From positions 124,001 through 188,000 of the forward strand of contig CAWFTJ010000013.1 of NCBI GenBank assembly GCA_963818685.1: 64,000 nucleotides of DNA. Direction: 5' to 3'. The position numbers were made by a program, and so were the translations under genes. Shown here one piece after another: positions 24,656 to 33,534 of this stretch. This stretch comes from CAJCJE01 sp963818685 (GTDB lineage Bacteria; Actinomycetota; Actinomycetes; Mycobacteriales; Pseudonocardiaceae). Below the pieces are notes generated by a model. It was not told the DNA's origin. It saw only the letters and a list, made by a program, of their open reading frames with translations, and did no database searches. Numbering within the stretch: the stretch's first letter is position 1; the number at the start of each line of letters is the position of its first letter.

Positions 24656-25609
24656 TCAGGCCAGCGAGAGGGCTATGCCGTCCAGGATGTCGTGTTCGCT
24701 GACCACCATGTCCGTCAGGCCGGCTCGCACAGCCAGCTGTTCGGCGACGGTGCGGACGATGAGGGCGCCGCCCCCGATGACGTCGACGCGGCCGGGGTGG
24801 ATGGCCCGGATCTCGGCGCGGCCCGCGCGGGGCAGTTCGAGTAGGCGGGCGGTGGTGCGGCGGATCTCGGTCAGCGACATGGTGGACAGGTGGGTGCGTT
24901 CGGGGTCGTATTCGGCGAGGCCCTGGTTGACCGCGGAGAGCGTGGTGACCGTGCCGGCGACGCCGATGAAGGTGCGGGCCTCGCGGACGTCGACGGCGTC
25001 GAACGCGGTGGCGAGGGTGTTCATGGTGAGGTCGACCGCCGCGGCGATCTCCTGGGCGGTGGGCGGGTCGCTCGCCAGGCAGCGTTCGGTGAGCCGGACG
25101 CAGCCGATGTCGACGGACTTGGCGGCGCGGATGTCGGCGGTGATGCCGTTCCAGGTGCCGAGGACGAGTTCGGTCGAGCCACCGCCGACGTCGACGACGA
25201 CGAACGGGCCTCGGCGGGGTTCCTGTTCGCCGACGGCGCCGGTGAACGACAGCTGTGCTTCCTCGTCGCCGCTGATCACTTCGGCTTCGACGCCGAGCAC
25301 GTCGCGGGTCATGGTGAAAAACTCTTCGCGGTTGCTGGCGTCGCGGGTGGCCGAGGTGGCGACCATGCGTGCCCGCTGCACGCCCTTGCGCACCGCGGTG
25401 ATCTGGTAGTCGACGAGCGCGGCCCTGGTGCGTTCGAGGGCTTCCGGGGCGAGTTTGCCGGTGGCGTCGACGCCCTGGCCGAGTCGGACGACACGCATTT
25501 CCCGGTGGACGTCGCGCAACCAGGCACTGCCGTCGTCGCGGACGGTCAGGTCGGCGATCAACAGGCGGATCGAGTTGGTCCCACAATCGATCGCTGCAAC
25601 CCTGGTCAT
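24656..25609 (-). CDS. ppx: Exopolyphosphatase (Ppx/GppA family), Rv1026-like
   Basis: 317 aa, ATG 25609. It is an actin-like ATPase-fold phosphohydrolase: AAIDCGTNSIRLLIADL at 5-21 (phosphate 1), SGDEEAQLSFTGA, VVVDVGGGSTELVLG (phosphate 2), and GVAGTVTTLSA (adenosine/phosphate). The short single-module length matches M. tuberculosis Ppx2 (Rv1026), which also follows the eno/FtsB/DUF501 genes as here. It degrades polyphosphate or pppGpp; which one cannot be decided. Confidence 0.9.
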   Translation of the reverse strand: MTRVAAIDCGTNSIRLLIADLTVRDDGSAWLRDVHREMRVVRLGQGVDATGKLAPEALERTRAALVDYQITAVRKGVQRARMVATSATRDASNREEFFTMTRDVLGVEAEVISGDEEAQLSFTGAVGEQEPRRGPFVVVDVGGGSTELVLGTWNGITADIRAAKSVDIGCVRLTERCLASDPPTAQEIAAAVDLTMNTLATAFDAVDVREARTFIGVAGTVTTLSAVNQGLAEYDPERTHLSTMSLTEIRRTTARLLELPRAGRAEIRAIHPGRVDVIGGGALIVRTVAEQLAVRAGLTDMVVSEHDILDGIALSLA

Positions 25610-25696
25610 GCGCTCCTCCTCGGCCCGACCGGACGCTCCGTCAACGCACGGTATGCGATCAACGGAGCCGCGCCCACCGAGGGTCGGGCGGAGGGG

Positions 25697-26947
25697 TCAG
25701 GAGTCCGGGGTGACCGTGGGGGTCGTCGTGTCGCCGCCGCTGTTCGCGTCGTTGCCGGTCGACGTGCACGTCGGCGGGTTCGGCGAGGTTGTCGATGACG
25801 TGATCGGCGTCGGTGACGTGGTCGGCGTGGTGGTGGTGGTGGTCGTCGTCGTCGTGGTTGTGGTGCAGGTCGGGGACGTGGTTGGGGACGTGGTCGACGG
25901 GGACGTGGGGGACGTCGTCGGGGTGGTCGTGGTCGGGGTGGTCTTGCTCGGGGTGTTCGTTGTGGGCCTGGCGAGCGTCGTCGTCGTGGTGCTGGTCGTG
26001 GTGGTCGTCGTCGACGGCGGGGTGTTCGTGGTCGACGGCGGCGGGGTCGTGCCGCTGGAACCCGGATACGACGGCGGGTTCTGCACGCCCGCCAGGACCG
26101 GGGTGGACGGCAGCGGCGTGACGCCCTTGGCGTAGGCGTAGGCCCAGAGCAGCACCTTGGCTACGTAGCTGTTGGAGTGGTTGTAGCTGAACACCGCCTG
26201 CGCCTGCTGGGCGGGATCGGCCAGGTTGCGACCGCCGTTGCACAGGTAGCGGCCTGCGGCGAGCGCGGCGTCGAAGATGTTGTTGGGGTTGCCGTTGCCG
26301 CCGTACTTGGGCCACGTGGAGGGCAGGAACTGCATGGGGCCGACCGCGTGCTGCCAGACCGGGTCGCCGGTCCACAGGTAGCTCTGCGGGGTGGCGGGAA
26401 TGGCGGCTGAGCCGTGGGTGCCGTCGAGGGTCGGGCCGAGGATGCGGCGCAGGGTGTTGCCGCTCGCGTCGACCTCGCCGTTCTCGGCCTGGCTCGACTC
26501 GATCTTGCCGATGCCGGCCAGCAGCCACCAGGGCAGGTTGCAGCCGGGTTCGGACGCGGCCATGGTCTGCGCGGCGCGCTGGTAGGCCTCAAGCACGATG
26601 CCGGGGATGCCGAGCGGGCCGCTCGGCACGTTGGCCATCGGGCCCGCCTCGGTGAGCAGGGCCTGCTGGTTGCCGTTGGCGTGCAGCAGGGCGGGCGCGA
26701 GGCCGCTGTCGTGCGGGCTGTTGCCGCCCGCGCCGTCCGATGGCGGGACGGACGGGGGGAACCGGGAGAAAACCGGGGCGAGATCCGGGGCGTTGCCGCT
26801 GGCCAGGACCACGTTGGAAGCGGAACCACCGATCATCGAGATCGGCAGGGCTAACGCTGCCGTCGCCGCCATACCGAGAGCCCTGCGCCGTCGCCGCGAC
26901 AAGGGGGTTTGGTTCATACCGACAGTGACCTTGCGGGTCGGTATCAC
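25697..26947 (-). CDS. Secreted lytic transglycosylase with a Thr/Pro-rich tail
   Basis: 416 aa from GTG 26947; ATG 26917 (MNQTPLSRRRRRALG) would remove ten residues and leave a cleaner signal peptide. The signal/anchor segment is around 23-45. The SLT_2 catalytic domain spans about 120-285: the active-site Glu in GIGKIESSQAENG, then HAVGPMQFLPSTW and ALAAGRYLCNGG. Residues about 300-416 are a nearly pure Thr/Pro/Ser tail, with runs of up to 13 Thr, probably a cell-wall spacer. It cuts peptidoglycan strands during growth or division. Confidence 0.85.
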   Translation of the reverse strand: MIPTRKVTVGMNQTPLSRRRRRALGMAATAALALPISMIGGSASNVVLASGNAPDLAPVFSRFPPSVPPSDGAGGNSPHDSGLAPALLHANGNQQALLTEAGPMANVPSGPLGIPGIVLEAYQRAAQTMAASEPGCNLPWWLLAGIGKIESSQAENGEVDASGNTLRRILGPTLDGTHGSAAIPATPQSYLWTGDPVWQHAVGPMQFLPSTWPKYGGNGNPNNIFDAALAAGRYLCNGGRNLADPAQQAQAVFSYNHSNSYVAKVLLWAYAYAKGVTPLPSTPVLAGVQNPPSYPGSSGTTPPPSTTNTPPSTTTTTTSTTTTTLARPTTNTPSKTTPTTTTPTTSPTSPSTTSPTTSPTCTTTTTTTTTTTTTPTTSPTPITSSTTSPNPPTCTSTGNDANSGGDTTTPTVTPDS

Positions 26948-27304
26948 TACGAAACCGCCTCTCTGCTTGGCGACTTGGCGACTTGGCGATCTTCTCGGGT
27001 CCTACCGGCTCCCCAGCTTGCCTGATTCGCTCTGCCATGTCATGGGTCTGCCGGCATTGAATCCGGTCCCGCCAACCGCTCGCAACCGCGGGTACAACCG
27101 CGTTATCCAGCCGGCCCAACCCGTTACTACCTGCCGATAGGTCACCTTTGACCTGCCGGAATGGCGCGCTGCCAACGGTTTCGTCGCTGGCAGGGCGCTA
27201 TGGTTCTGATCGCGGCACGACAACGGATCGTTTCCGGCACCACCCGAAAGTGCGGAAAACTGTGAAAATTCATAGCTTGGCGAAAACTGGGAAGCGGGTC
27301 GCCG
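26948..27304. repeat. Intergenic region with a CTTGGCGA triplet repeat
   Basis: This 357-bp gap separates the transglycosylase start from the DUF501 stop. CTTGGCGA occurs three times in tandem at 26966-26989 and once more at 27276-27283. On the minus strand the region forms a long 5' leader for the transglycosylase, with several GC-rich inverted repeats, but I could not match the core of the ydaO (c-di-AMP) or any other riboswitch. No gene is seen. Confidence 0.6.
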
Positions 27305-27811
27305 TCACTCGCCCTGCGCGGCCGCACAGTCGCCGCTTGGCCAGTGCTGACGCACAAGCGCCAGCGTCTCGTCGCCGAAGGGATTGACCCCAGGGCCCTT
27401 GGCCAGGGTGTGCGCCAGGTGCACATGCAGGCACTTGACCCGGCCGGGCATGCCGCCCGCGCTGACCTCGGTGCCCAACGACTCGATCGCGTCCCGCTCG
27501 GCCAGGTACTCCTGGTGGGTGCGCAGATAGTCGGCGGCCAGGTCTGGGTCGTCGGCGAGGCGCTGGGTCATCTCCTTCATCAGCCCGCTCGCCTCCAGCG
27601 TGCCGACCAACGAGCAGAGCCGGGGGCACGTCAGGTAGTAGAGCGTGGGGAACGGGGTGCCGTCCGGCAGTCGCGGGTTGGTGGAGATGGCCGCGGGGTG
27701 ACCGCTGGGGCAGCGCGCCACGATCTCGCGGATGGCGCGCGGCGGCCTGCCGAGTTGTTCGGCGACGGCGGCGCGGTCCGCTTCGGACACGGTCGGGACG
27801 TGCGTGTTCAT
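27305..27811 (-). CDS. DUF501 family protein (Rv1025-like)
   Basis: 168 aa, ATG 27811, overlapping the upstream FtsB-like stop (TGATG). It shows the DUF501 signature RCPSGHPAAI...PRLPDGTPFPTLYYLTCPRLCSLV near residues 30-75, with conserved Cys residues that may bind metal. Coupling to the FtsB-like gene and the order eno-FtsB-DUF501-ppx match M. tuberculosis Rv1023-Rv1026. The biochemical role is unknown. Confidence 0.88.
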   Translation of the reverse strand: MNTHVPTVSEADRAAVAEQLGRPPRAIREIVARCPSGHPAAISTNPRLPDGTPFPTLYYLTCPRLCSLVGTLEASGLMKEMTQRLADDPDLAADYLRTHQEYLAERDAIESLGTEVSAGGMPGRVKCLHVHLAHTLAKGPGVNPFGDETLALVRQHWPSGDCAAAQGE

Positions 27812-28785
27812 CAGGGGTTCCCCACCGCCGAGCTCCACAGTTGCTGGTACCAGGCACCGGGCGAGGTGGTCGGCGCGACCGGTTGGGCCGTGCCGTTGTC
27901 GCCGGTGTCACCGGGAAGCTGCACCACGTAGGGCGTCTCTCCCGGCATGACGTAGTGCAGCCGCTCCCTGGCCTGCGCCTTCACCTCCGCGGTGTCGGAG
28001 AGCTTGGCCTGTTGCTGCTGGAGTTGGCTGAGCTGGTTCTGCAGGCTCTGCTGCTGGGCGAGCTGGTTCTGCAGGTCGGCGCGCTGCGAGAAGTAGGTGC
28101 GCAGCGGCACCGCGACGCTCAGCGCGAGCGCGGCGACGACCAGGGCGAGCAACGCGGCCCTGCGCGTGGTCAACCGGCCGAGCAGGCGACTGGCCCTGGC
28201 CATGGTGGCGGCTCGACCGGTCGAGCGGGGGCGCCGGGGGGCACGGTCGGGCACGGTCGGTGTGCTGGTCGCGGTCGGCTTGGGCTGGCCAGACGGCCGG
28301 GCAGACGGTTGGGCGGACGAGGTGGGGGCGTCGGTCGAGGAGTTGCGGCGGCGCGAGGGTGAGGGCGATGCGGAGGTGGTGGGCTTGGCGGAGGCGGATT
28401 CGCGGGCCTGCGCGCGTTGCCTGGCCCGCGCCGCGGCGCGCGCGGCCGGGTCGGCGGTGCTGCCCCGGCTGGCGGCACGTTCAGCGGCGGCGCGGCCTGC
28501 CGCGGTTTTGGGAGTGCGGACCGTGCCGGTGGCACCGGAAGATGACGAAGAGGACGAAGACGAGCGGCGAGCTTGGTCGGCGCGGCGGGCCGATGGGGTG
28601 TCCGGATCGGCCTTCTTGGCCGGTTTGGCCGAGTTGGCCGGCTTGGCTGAGTTATCCGGATCGGCAGAGCTAGCCGACTTGGCCTGTTTGGCCGAGTTGG
28701 CCGGCTTGGCTGAGTTAGCCGGCTTGGCCGGGTCGGACCCGCCCCTTCGGTTGCCGCCGCGCTGATCGCGCTCGCCGCTCGCCAC
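27811..28785 (-). CDS. FtsB/DivIC-like septum protein with a long low-complexity N-tail
   Basis: 324 aa from GTG 28785 behind AAGG. Residues 1-190 are disordered, with repeated SAKPAN/SAKQAK/SADPDN units and an Ala/Arg/Ser-rich stretch. One membrane helix lies at about 205-228 (RRAALLALVVAALALSVAV). An external coiled coil follows (QRADLQNQLAQQQSLQNQL, SQLQQQQAKL), then the FtsB end (ARERLHYVMPGETPYVVQLP). It acts in the FtsQLB-type divisome complex. It lies 25 bp from eno as in Rv1023-Rv1024. Confidence 0.85.
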   Translation of the reverse strand: MASGERDQRGGNRRGGSDPAKPANSAKPANSAKQAKSASSADPDNSAKPANSAKPAKKADPDTPSARRADQARRSSSSSSSSSGATGTVRTPKTAAGRAAAERAASRGSTADPAARAAARARQRAQARESASAKPTTSASPSPSRRRNSSTDAPTSSAQPSARPSGQPKPTATSTPTVPDRAPRRPRSTGRAATMARASRLLGRLTTRRAALLALVVAALALSVAVPLRTYFSQRADLQNQLAQQQSLQNQLSQLQQQQAKLSDTAEVKAQARERLHYVMPGETPYVVQLPGDTGDNGTAQPVAPTTSPGAWYQQLWSSAVGNP

Positions 28786-28810
28786 GTCCCCGCCTTCTCT
28801 CTCCCGCGCC

Positions 28811-30097
28811 TCAGTCGCCGGTGGAGAACCGAGGGAAGGCCAGGTCACCCGCGTAGCGGGCGGCCTCGCCGAGTGCTTCCTCGATGCGCAGCAGCTGGTT
28901 GTACTTGGCGACCCGCTCGCTGCGGGCCGGCGCACCGGCCTTGATCTGGCCGGCGCCGGTGGCGACGACCAGGTCGGCGATGGTGGTGTCCTCGGTCTCA
29001 CCGGAACGGTGGCTGATCATGCAGCGGTAGCCGCAGGTGTGCGCGAGGGTGACCGCGTCCAGGGTCTCCGACAGCGTGCCGATCTGGTTGACCTTCACCA
29101 GCAGCGCGTTGGCGGCGCGACGGGCGATGCCCTCCTCCAACCGCTCGGGGTTGGTGACGAACAGGTCGTCGCCGACGATCTGGACCTTCTCGCCAAGGCT
29201 GGCGGTCAGCCGCACCCAGCCGTCCCAGTCGTCCTCGGACAGCGGGTCCTCGATGGAGACCAGCGGGTAGTTGTCGAGCAGTTCCGCGTAGTACGCGGTC
29301 ATCTGCTCGGCGCTGCGCTTGGTGCCCTCGAAGGTGTAGGCGCCGTCGGCGTAGAACTCGGTCGCGGCCACGTCCATGGCCAGCGCGACGTCGCGGCCGA
29401 CTGCGTAGCCTGCCTTCTCGATCGCGGCGGTGATCAGGTCGAGCGCGTCGCGGTTGCTCGGCAGGTTCGGCGCGAAACCGCCCTCGTCGCCGAGGCCGGT
29501 GGACAGGCCCTTGCCCTTGAGCACGGACTTGAGTGCGTGGTAGACCTCAGCGCCCCAGCGCAGCGCCTCGCGGAAGGACTCGGCGCCGATCGGGGCGATC
29601 ATGAACTCCTGGATGTCCACGTCGCTGTCGGCGTGCGCGCCGCCGTTGAGGATGTTGAACATGGGCACCGGCAGCACGTGCGCGTTCGGGCCGCCCAGGT
29701 AGCGGAACAGCTCAAGGCCGCTGGACTCGGCGGCCGCCTTGGCGACCGCGAGCGACACGCCGAGGATGGCGTTGGCGCCGAGCCTGCTCTTGTCCGGGGT
29801 GCCGTCAAGGTCGACCAGCTTCTGGTCGACGATGCGCTGGTCGACGACCTCGATGCCGGCCAGCTCAGGGCCGATCTCGTCGAGCACCGCGTTCACGGCC
29901 TTCTCGACGCCCTTGCCGCTGAATCGCTTCGGGTCGCCGTCCCGCAGCTCGACGGCTTCGTGTTCGCCGGTGGACGCGCCGGAGGGCACCGCGGCCCTCG
30001 ACAGCGTGCCGTCGTCCAGCGCGACCTCGACCTCAACGGTTGGATTACCGCGCGAGTCCAGAATTTCGCGCGCGCCAACCTGCTCGATGACCGCCAC
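28811..30097 (-). CDS. eno: Enolase
   Basis: 428 aa, ATG 30097. It converts 2-phosphoglycerate to phosphoenolpyruvate. Family motifs: ILDSRGNPTVEVEV near the start, PSGASTGEHEAVELRDGD, the Mg ligands in AMDVAATEF, SIEDPL and VGDDLF, the catalytic lysine in LVKVNQIGTL, and the signature MISHRSGETED. The length is normal. It is the first gene of the eno-ftsB-DUF501 unit. Confidence 0.97.
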   Translation of the reverse strand: MAVIEQVGAREILDSRGNPTVEVEVALDDGTLSRAAVPSGASTGEHEAVELRDGDPKRFSGKGVEKAVNAVLDEIGPELAGIEVVDQRIVDQKLVDLDGTPDKSRLGANAILGVSLAVAKAAAESSGLELFRYLGGPNAHVLPVPMFNILNGGAHADSDVDIQEFMIAPIGAESFREALRWGAEVYHALKSVLKGKGLSTGLGDEGGFAPNLPSNRDALDLITAAIEKAGYAVGRDVALAMDVAATEFYADGAYTFEGTKRSAEQMTAYYAELLDNYPLVSIEDPLSEDDWDGWVRLTASLGEKVQIVGDDLFVTNPERLEEGIARRAANALLVKVNQIGTLSETLDAVTLAHTCGYRCMISHRSGETEDTTIADLVVATGAGQIKAGAPARSERVAKYNQLLRIEEALGEAARYAGDLAFPRFSTGD

Positions 30098-30314
30098 GTA
30101 CGCTCCCTAGTTCACAATTCGCCACCACATGGCGACGGCTTCGGATACTGAATGCTTTCCGAAACAGGGTATCCAGTCCTGTTCACGCTCCTGACGAGCC
30201 TAGCTGGCTGCGGTTATCACCCGGTGGAGGCACACACGCCGGATCGGAAACAGTCCGTGATCATCCGGTCGGCGGTCGAGGAACACCTGGACCCTGGGTA
30301 GCGTTGCAGGGACC

Positions 30315-30716
30315 ATGACTGACGGCACCTTCGAGTCCTTCCGCCGAGCGGAGACGCTGCTGGCCCAGCGCCGACCGCTCGAAGCACTCCGTGAGCTGGC
30401 CGCCGTCGTGGAACAGGCACCGGACACACCGAGCGTCCAGCTACTCGCCGGCCGCGCGTACCTCGGCTCCGCCCAGCTCCACCGGGCGGAGTCGGCGTTT
30501 CTGCGCGTCATCGAGCTGGACCCGGCAGACCACTACGCTCGGTTCGCACTCGGCCACACTCTGCGACGGCAGGGCAGGCTGACCGAGGCCAAGACGCAGC
30601 TGCGCCTGGCCACCGCGATGAGCCCACTGCCCGAGTACCAGGAGGCCCTCGGCGAGGTCAGCGCCCGGCTCGCGGTGCTGGAGTCGGCCGACGGCGAGCC
30701 GGCGGGCGAGGACTAG
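30315..30716 (+). CDS. Tetratricopeptide repeat protein
   Basis: 133 aa, ATG 30315. Two to three TPR units (ALRELAAVVEQAPDTPSVQL, AESAFLRVIELDPADHYARF, AKTQLRLATAMSPLPEYQEA) make up nearly the whole protein. No membrane segment. It is divergent from eno and overlaps the convergent transglycosylase by four bases. Probably an adaptor; the partner is unknown. Confidence 0.82.
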   Translation: MTDGTFESFRRAETLLAQRRPLEALRELAAVVEQAPDTPSVQLLAGRAYLGSAQLHRAESAFLRVIELDPADHYARFALGHTLRRQGRLTEAKTQLRLATAMSPLPEYQEALGEVSARLAVLESADGEPAGED

Positions 30717-31645
30717 CGCGTCGCGTCCGAGTACGCCTGGGCGGCGCTGTACACCTGCACGCCGTAGAACTGTGAGTTGTTGTAGACGTAGACGGCCTTC
30801 CACCAGTTGCCCGGCACGCCCAGGTCGCCGCCGGACTCGCACAGGTAGTTGCCGGCGGTGAGCGCGGCGTCCGCGATGTTCTGCGGGTCGGGCGCCTTGC
30901 CGTCGTTCGCTGCGCGCAGGCCCCAGGTGTGCCAGGTGCTGGGCAGGAACTGCATCGGCCCGAGCGCGTGGTCCCACTGGGTGTCGCCGTCCAGGGCGCC
31001 GTGGTCGGTGTCGGGGATGCGCTGGGTGCCATCGGTGCCGTCCAGGGGCGGCCCGATGATCGGGTGGGTCTCCCGGTCGTCCTGGCCGATCGAGTCGCCG
31101 CCGAACTGGCCGTGGTGCGATTCGACCCAGCCGATCCCGGCCAGCGTCGTCCAGGTCATGCCGCAGCCCGGATCGCGTTGTGCCAACAGGGTTTGCGCGG
31201 TCACGTACGCGCTGAGCGCGCGGGTCGGGATGTAGGTCTCGGTGGCGATCTTGGTGATCCAGGCGGCCTGCGGATCGCGTGGGCCGCGTACGGAGTTCGG
31301 GATGACGGCGGGCGCGGAGGGCACCGAGTCGCCGGGAGTGACGTTGAGCATGACGATCTGGAAGCTCGGCGCGGACGGCGCGGCCTTGACCTGCGGTTTG
31401 GTCACCAGGTCGTGCAGCCACACGCCACCGCCGGCAAGCAGCAGCACCAGCACGGCGAGCAGCGCCCAGCCGCCCCACATCGGCCTGCGCCTGCGTCGCC
31501 TGCCCTGCTCGCGGTCGTGCGACGCGGACAGCATCGAGTCGAACGCGGAGTCTTCTTCCTGCTCGGCGTCGTGGTAGTCGGCGTCATTGAGCAGGTCGAG
31601 GTCGGACTCGGCGTGTTCTTCCGGGGACGCGTGTTGGCCTGCCAC
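30713..31645 (-). CDS. Membrane-anchored lytic murein transglycosylase (LpqU-like)
   Basis: 310 aa from GTG 31645. An acidic cytoplasmic N-tail is followed by RRRRRR and one membrane helix (about 55-80), with no lipobox. The SLT_2 domain spans about 130-300: the catalytic Glu in AGIGWVESHHGQFGG, HALGPMQFLPSTWHTWG, and ALTAGNYLCESGGDL. The synteny mfd-mazG-lpqU-eno of M. tuberculosis (Rv1020-Rv1023) places it as the LpqU counterpart, although anchored by a helix instead of a lipid. Confidence 0.87.
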   Translation of the reverse strand: MAGQHASPEEHAESDLDLLNDADYHDAEQEEDSAFDSMLSASHDREQGRRRRRRPMWGGWALLAVLVLLLAGGGVWLHDLVTKPQVKAAPSAPSFQIVMLNVTPGDSVPSAPAVIPNSVRGPRDPQAAWITKIATETYIPTRALSAYVTAQTLLAQRDPGCGMTWTTLAGIGWVESHHGQFGGDSIGQDDRETHPIIGPPLDGTDGTQRIPDTDHGALDGDTQWDHALGPMQFLPSTWHTWGLRAANDGKAPDPQNIADAALTAGNYLCESGGDLGVPGNWWKAVYVYNNSQFYGVQVYSAAQAYSDATR

Positions 31646-31710
31646 GCGGCCAGGCTACTGGTCGACGGAAATTCCGAACGACGTCGACCGATTCCCGTAC
31701 GCCGACGGGG

Positions 31711-32505
31711 TCATTTGGCGCACATCGCGACGCGAAGTTCGGTCAGGTACCGCTTGGTGATCCGGCCGCCGTAGCGGGTGTCGATGAGCACGGCGATCTC
31801 GCGCAGGAAGCCGTGCCGGGTGCGGGGCGGCAGCGCGAGCGTCGTCGAGTAGGTGCGCAGCAGGTCGACGTAGTCGGCGGTAGTGTACTCGACTTCCCAG
31901 GTGCGCCGACGGAAGGCGATCGGGCCGAACAATCCGCCTTCCTCAAGGTCACGGTCGAACCGGATCTGGTCGGGGCGAGGGCGCCGCTCGTCAGCGTGGG
32001 CGTCCGGGAACCAGCGGGGGTAGCAGGTGCGCTGGGCCTGCGCGAAGAAGTCCTCGGTGCCGCCCAGCACGTGGTAGGTGGCGATGGTGGCCAGCGCGCC
32101 GCCTGGGCGGAGCAGGTCGGCGATGCGGGCCAGCCGGGTGTCCGGGTCGAGCCAGTGGAACGCGGTCGCGGACACGACAACGTCGAACGCGCGATGCGGT
32201 CCGACCCACTTGTCGAAGTCGGCGACGACAACCTGGGCGGACCGCCCGTAATCGGCGGATTTCGCCGCGGCGATCTTGGCGAGCCGCGGGCCGAGTTCGA
32301 TCGCGGTGACCTCGGCGCCCGCGCGCAGCAGCGGGAGGGTCAGCTGGCCGGTGCCGCAGCCGATCTCCAGCACCCGCACGCCATCCCCGATCCCGGCGAG
32401 CGTGCCGAGTTCGGCGACGATCTCGGCGGGATAGCCGGGGCGGACGCGGTCGTAGATCTCCGCGATGTCGTCGAAGGTGGCACGCAGCCGAAGCCGGTCG
32501 GTCAC
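31711..32505 (-). CDS. Class I SAM-dependent methyltransferase
   Basis: 264 aa from GTG 32505. The SAM motif VLEIGCGTGQLTLPL is at about 44-58, motif II VTAIELGPRL, motif III VVSATAFHWLDPDT, and LLRPGGALATIA after it. This is the Methyltransf_11/25 small-molecule group. It is adjacent to mazG. The substrate is unknown. Confidence 0.82.
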   Translation of the reverse strand: MTDRLRLRATFDDIAEIYDRVRPGYPAEIVAELGTLAGIGDGVRVLEIGCGTGQLTLPLLRAGAEVTAIELGPRLAKIAAAKSADYGRSAQVVVADFDKWVGPHRAFDVVVSATAFHWLDPDTRLARIADLLRPGGALATIATYHVLGGTEDFFAQAQRTCYPRWFPDAHADERRPRPDQIRFDRDLEEGGLFGPIAFRRRTWEVEYTTADYVDLLRTYSTTLALPPRTRHGFLREIAVLIDTRYGGRITKRYLTELRVAMCAK

Positions 32506-32524
32506 ACCGCGACAGTAAGCCCGT

Positions 32525-33499
32525 TCAGTCCCGGCCGGGCCAGAATTTCCGCCAGGCGGCCGCGTCCAGCTCGGCAGGGTCGAGTCCGGCGGCCTTGGCC
32601 GCCTGTTCCGCGGTGCGCACGTCCCGCGCGAAGCGTCGCGCGACCGCGCGCAGTTCCTGTTCCGGTTCGACGCCCCGCGCGGCCGCCGCGGCTGCGATCG
32701 CGAACAGGGCGCGACCGGGGTCGTCGTCGGGGTCCGCAGCGGGCCAGAGGTCGGCGGGCAGGCCCTTCTTGACGGTGCGGGAGATCAGCTTGCCGGTCAA
32801 CGCGACGGCGGGCGCACCGAGCGCCACACCGTCCACACTGGACTCGCGCTTCTTCTCGACCTGCTTGAGTTCCTCCCACCGCACGGTTTGCGTCGCCGCG
32901 TCGCGCACCGCCGGGTCGCCGCCCGAGAACACGTGCGGGTGCCGGCCGACGAGCTTGCGCACCAGGTCGTCCGCGACCTCGTCCACGGTGAACGGATCGG
33001 CCTTGTCCTCCTTGGCGATGCGGGCATGGAACAGCACCTGCAACAGCACGTCGCCGAGTTCCTCGCGCAGCGCGACCCGGTCGTCGTCCTCGATGGCCTC
33101 GATGAGCTCGTAGGTCTCCTCGATCAGGTACTGGCGCAGCGAGGAGTGCGTCTGTTCCGCGTCCCACGGGCAGCCGTTCGGCGAGCGCAACCGGTCCATC
33201 ACGGCGACCGCGGCGAGCAGTTCAGCGCCGGCCGGCGCCTCGGTGCGAACCAGCCGCGCACCCGCGTCGAGCAGTGCGCGTGCGGCCGGATCGGACTCGT
33301 CGCCGGTGAACAGCACGATCGAGCCGAACGCGGCAAGCAGCTCGTCGGGTGCGGGCGCCGGGGTGCCCAACTCGGCGGGGAGATCGCCGGTGACGTGCAC
33401 GGCGTCGGCCGCGCGCAGCAGCGGCACGGCCTCGGCGGGCACGACCGGGCCGAGCCGGCGGTCGAGCAGGACGACGATGCTGGTGGCGGCAGGACTCAC
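32525..33499 (-). CDS. mazG: Nucleoside triphosphate pyrophosphohydrolase MazG
   Basis: 324 aa from GTG 33499, close to the 325 aa of M. tuberculosis MazG. The N-terminal 100 residues resemble the actinobacterial extension. The catalytic MazG domain shows LRSPNGCPWDAEQTHSSL, YELIEAIEDDD, REELGDVLLQVLFHA (Mg-binding EExxD) and a second half with KLVGRHPHVF. It hydrolyses NTPs and oxidised nucleotides to NMP and PPi. It lies in the conserved mfd-mazG-lpqU order. Confidence 0.93.
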   Translation of the reverse strand: MSPAATSIVVLLDRRLGPVVPAEAVPLLRAADAVHVTGDLPAELGTPAPAPDELLAAFGSIVLFTGDESDPAARALLDAGARLVRTEAPAGAELLAAVAVMDRLRSPNGCPWDAEQTHSSLRQYLIEETYELIEAIEDDDRVALREELGDVLLQVLFHARIAKEDKADPFTVDEVADDLVRKLVGRHPHVFSGGDPAVRDAATQTVRWEELKQVEKKRESSVDGVALGAPAVALTGKLISRTVKKGLPADLWPAADPDDDPGRALFAIAAAAAARGVEPEQELRAVARRFARDVRTAEQAAKAAGLDPAELDAAAWRKFWPGRD

Positions 33500-33534
33500 A
33501 ACGCCTATTTCACCATCAGCGGGTGAACGAGCCG

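Noticed and set aside
26948..27270. A c-di-AMP (ydaO) riboswitch before the lytic transglycosylase
   Set aside because: Context is suggestive, but I could not find the conserved paired core. A covariance-model search would decide.
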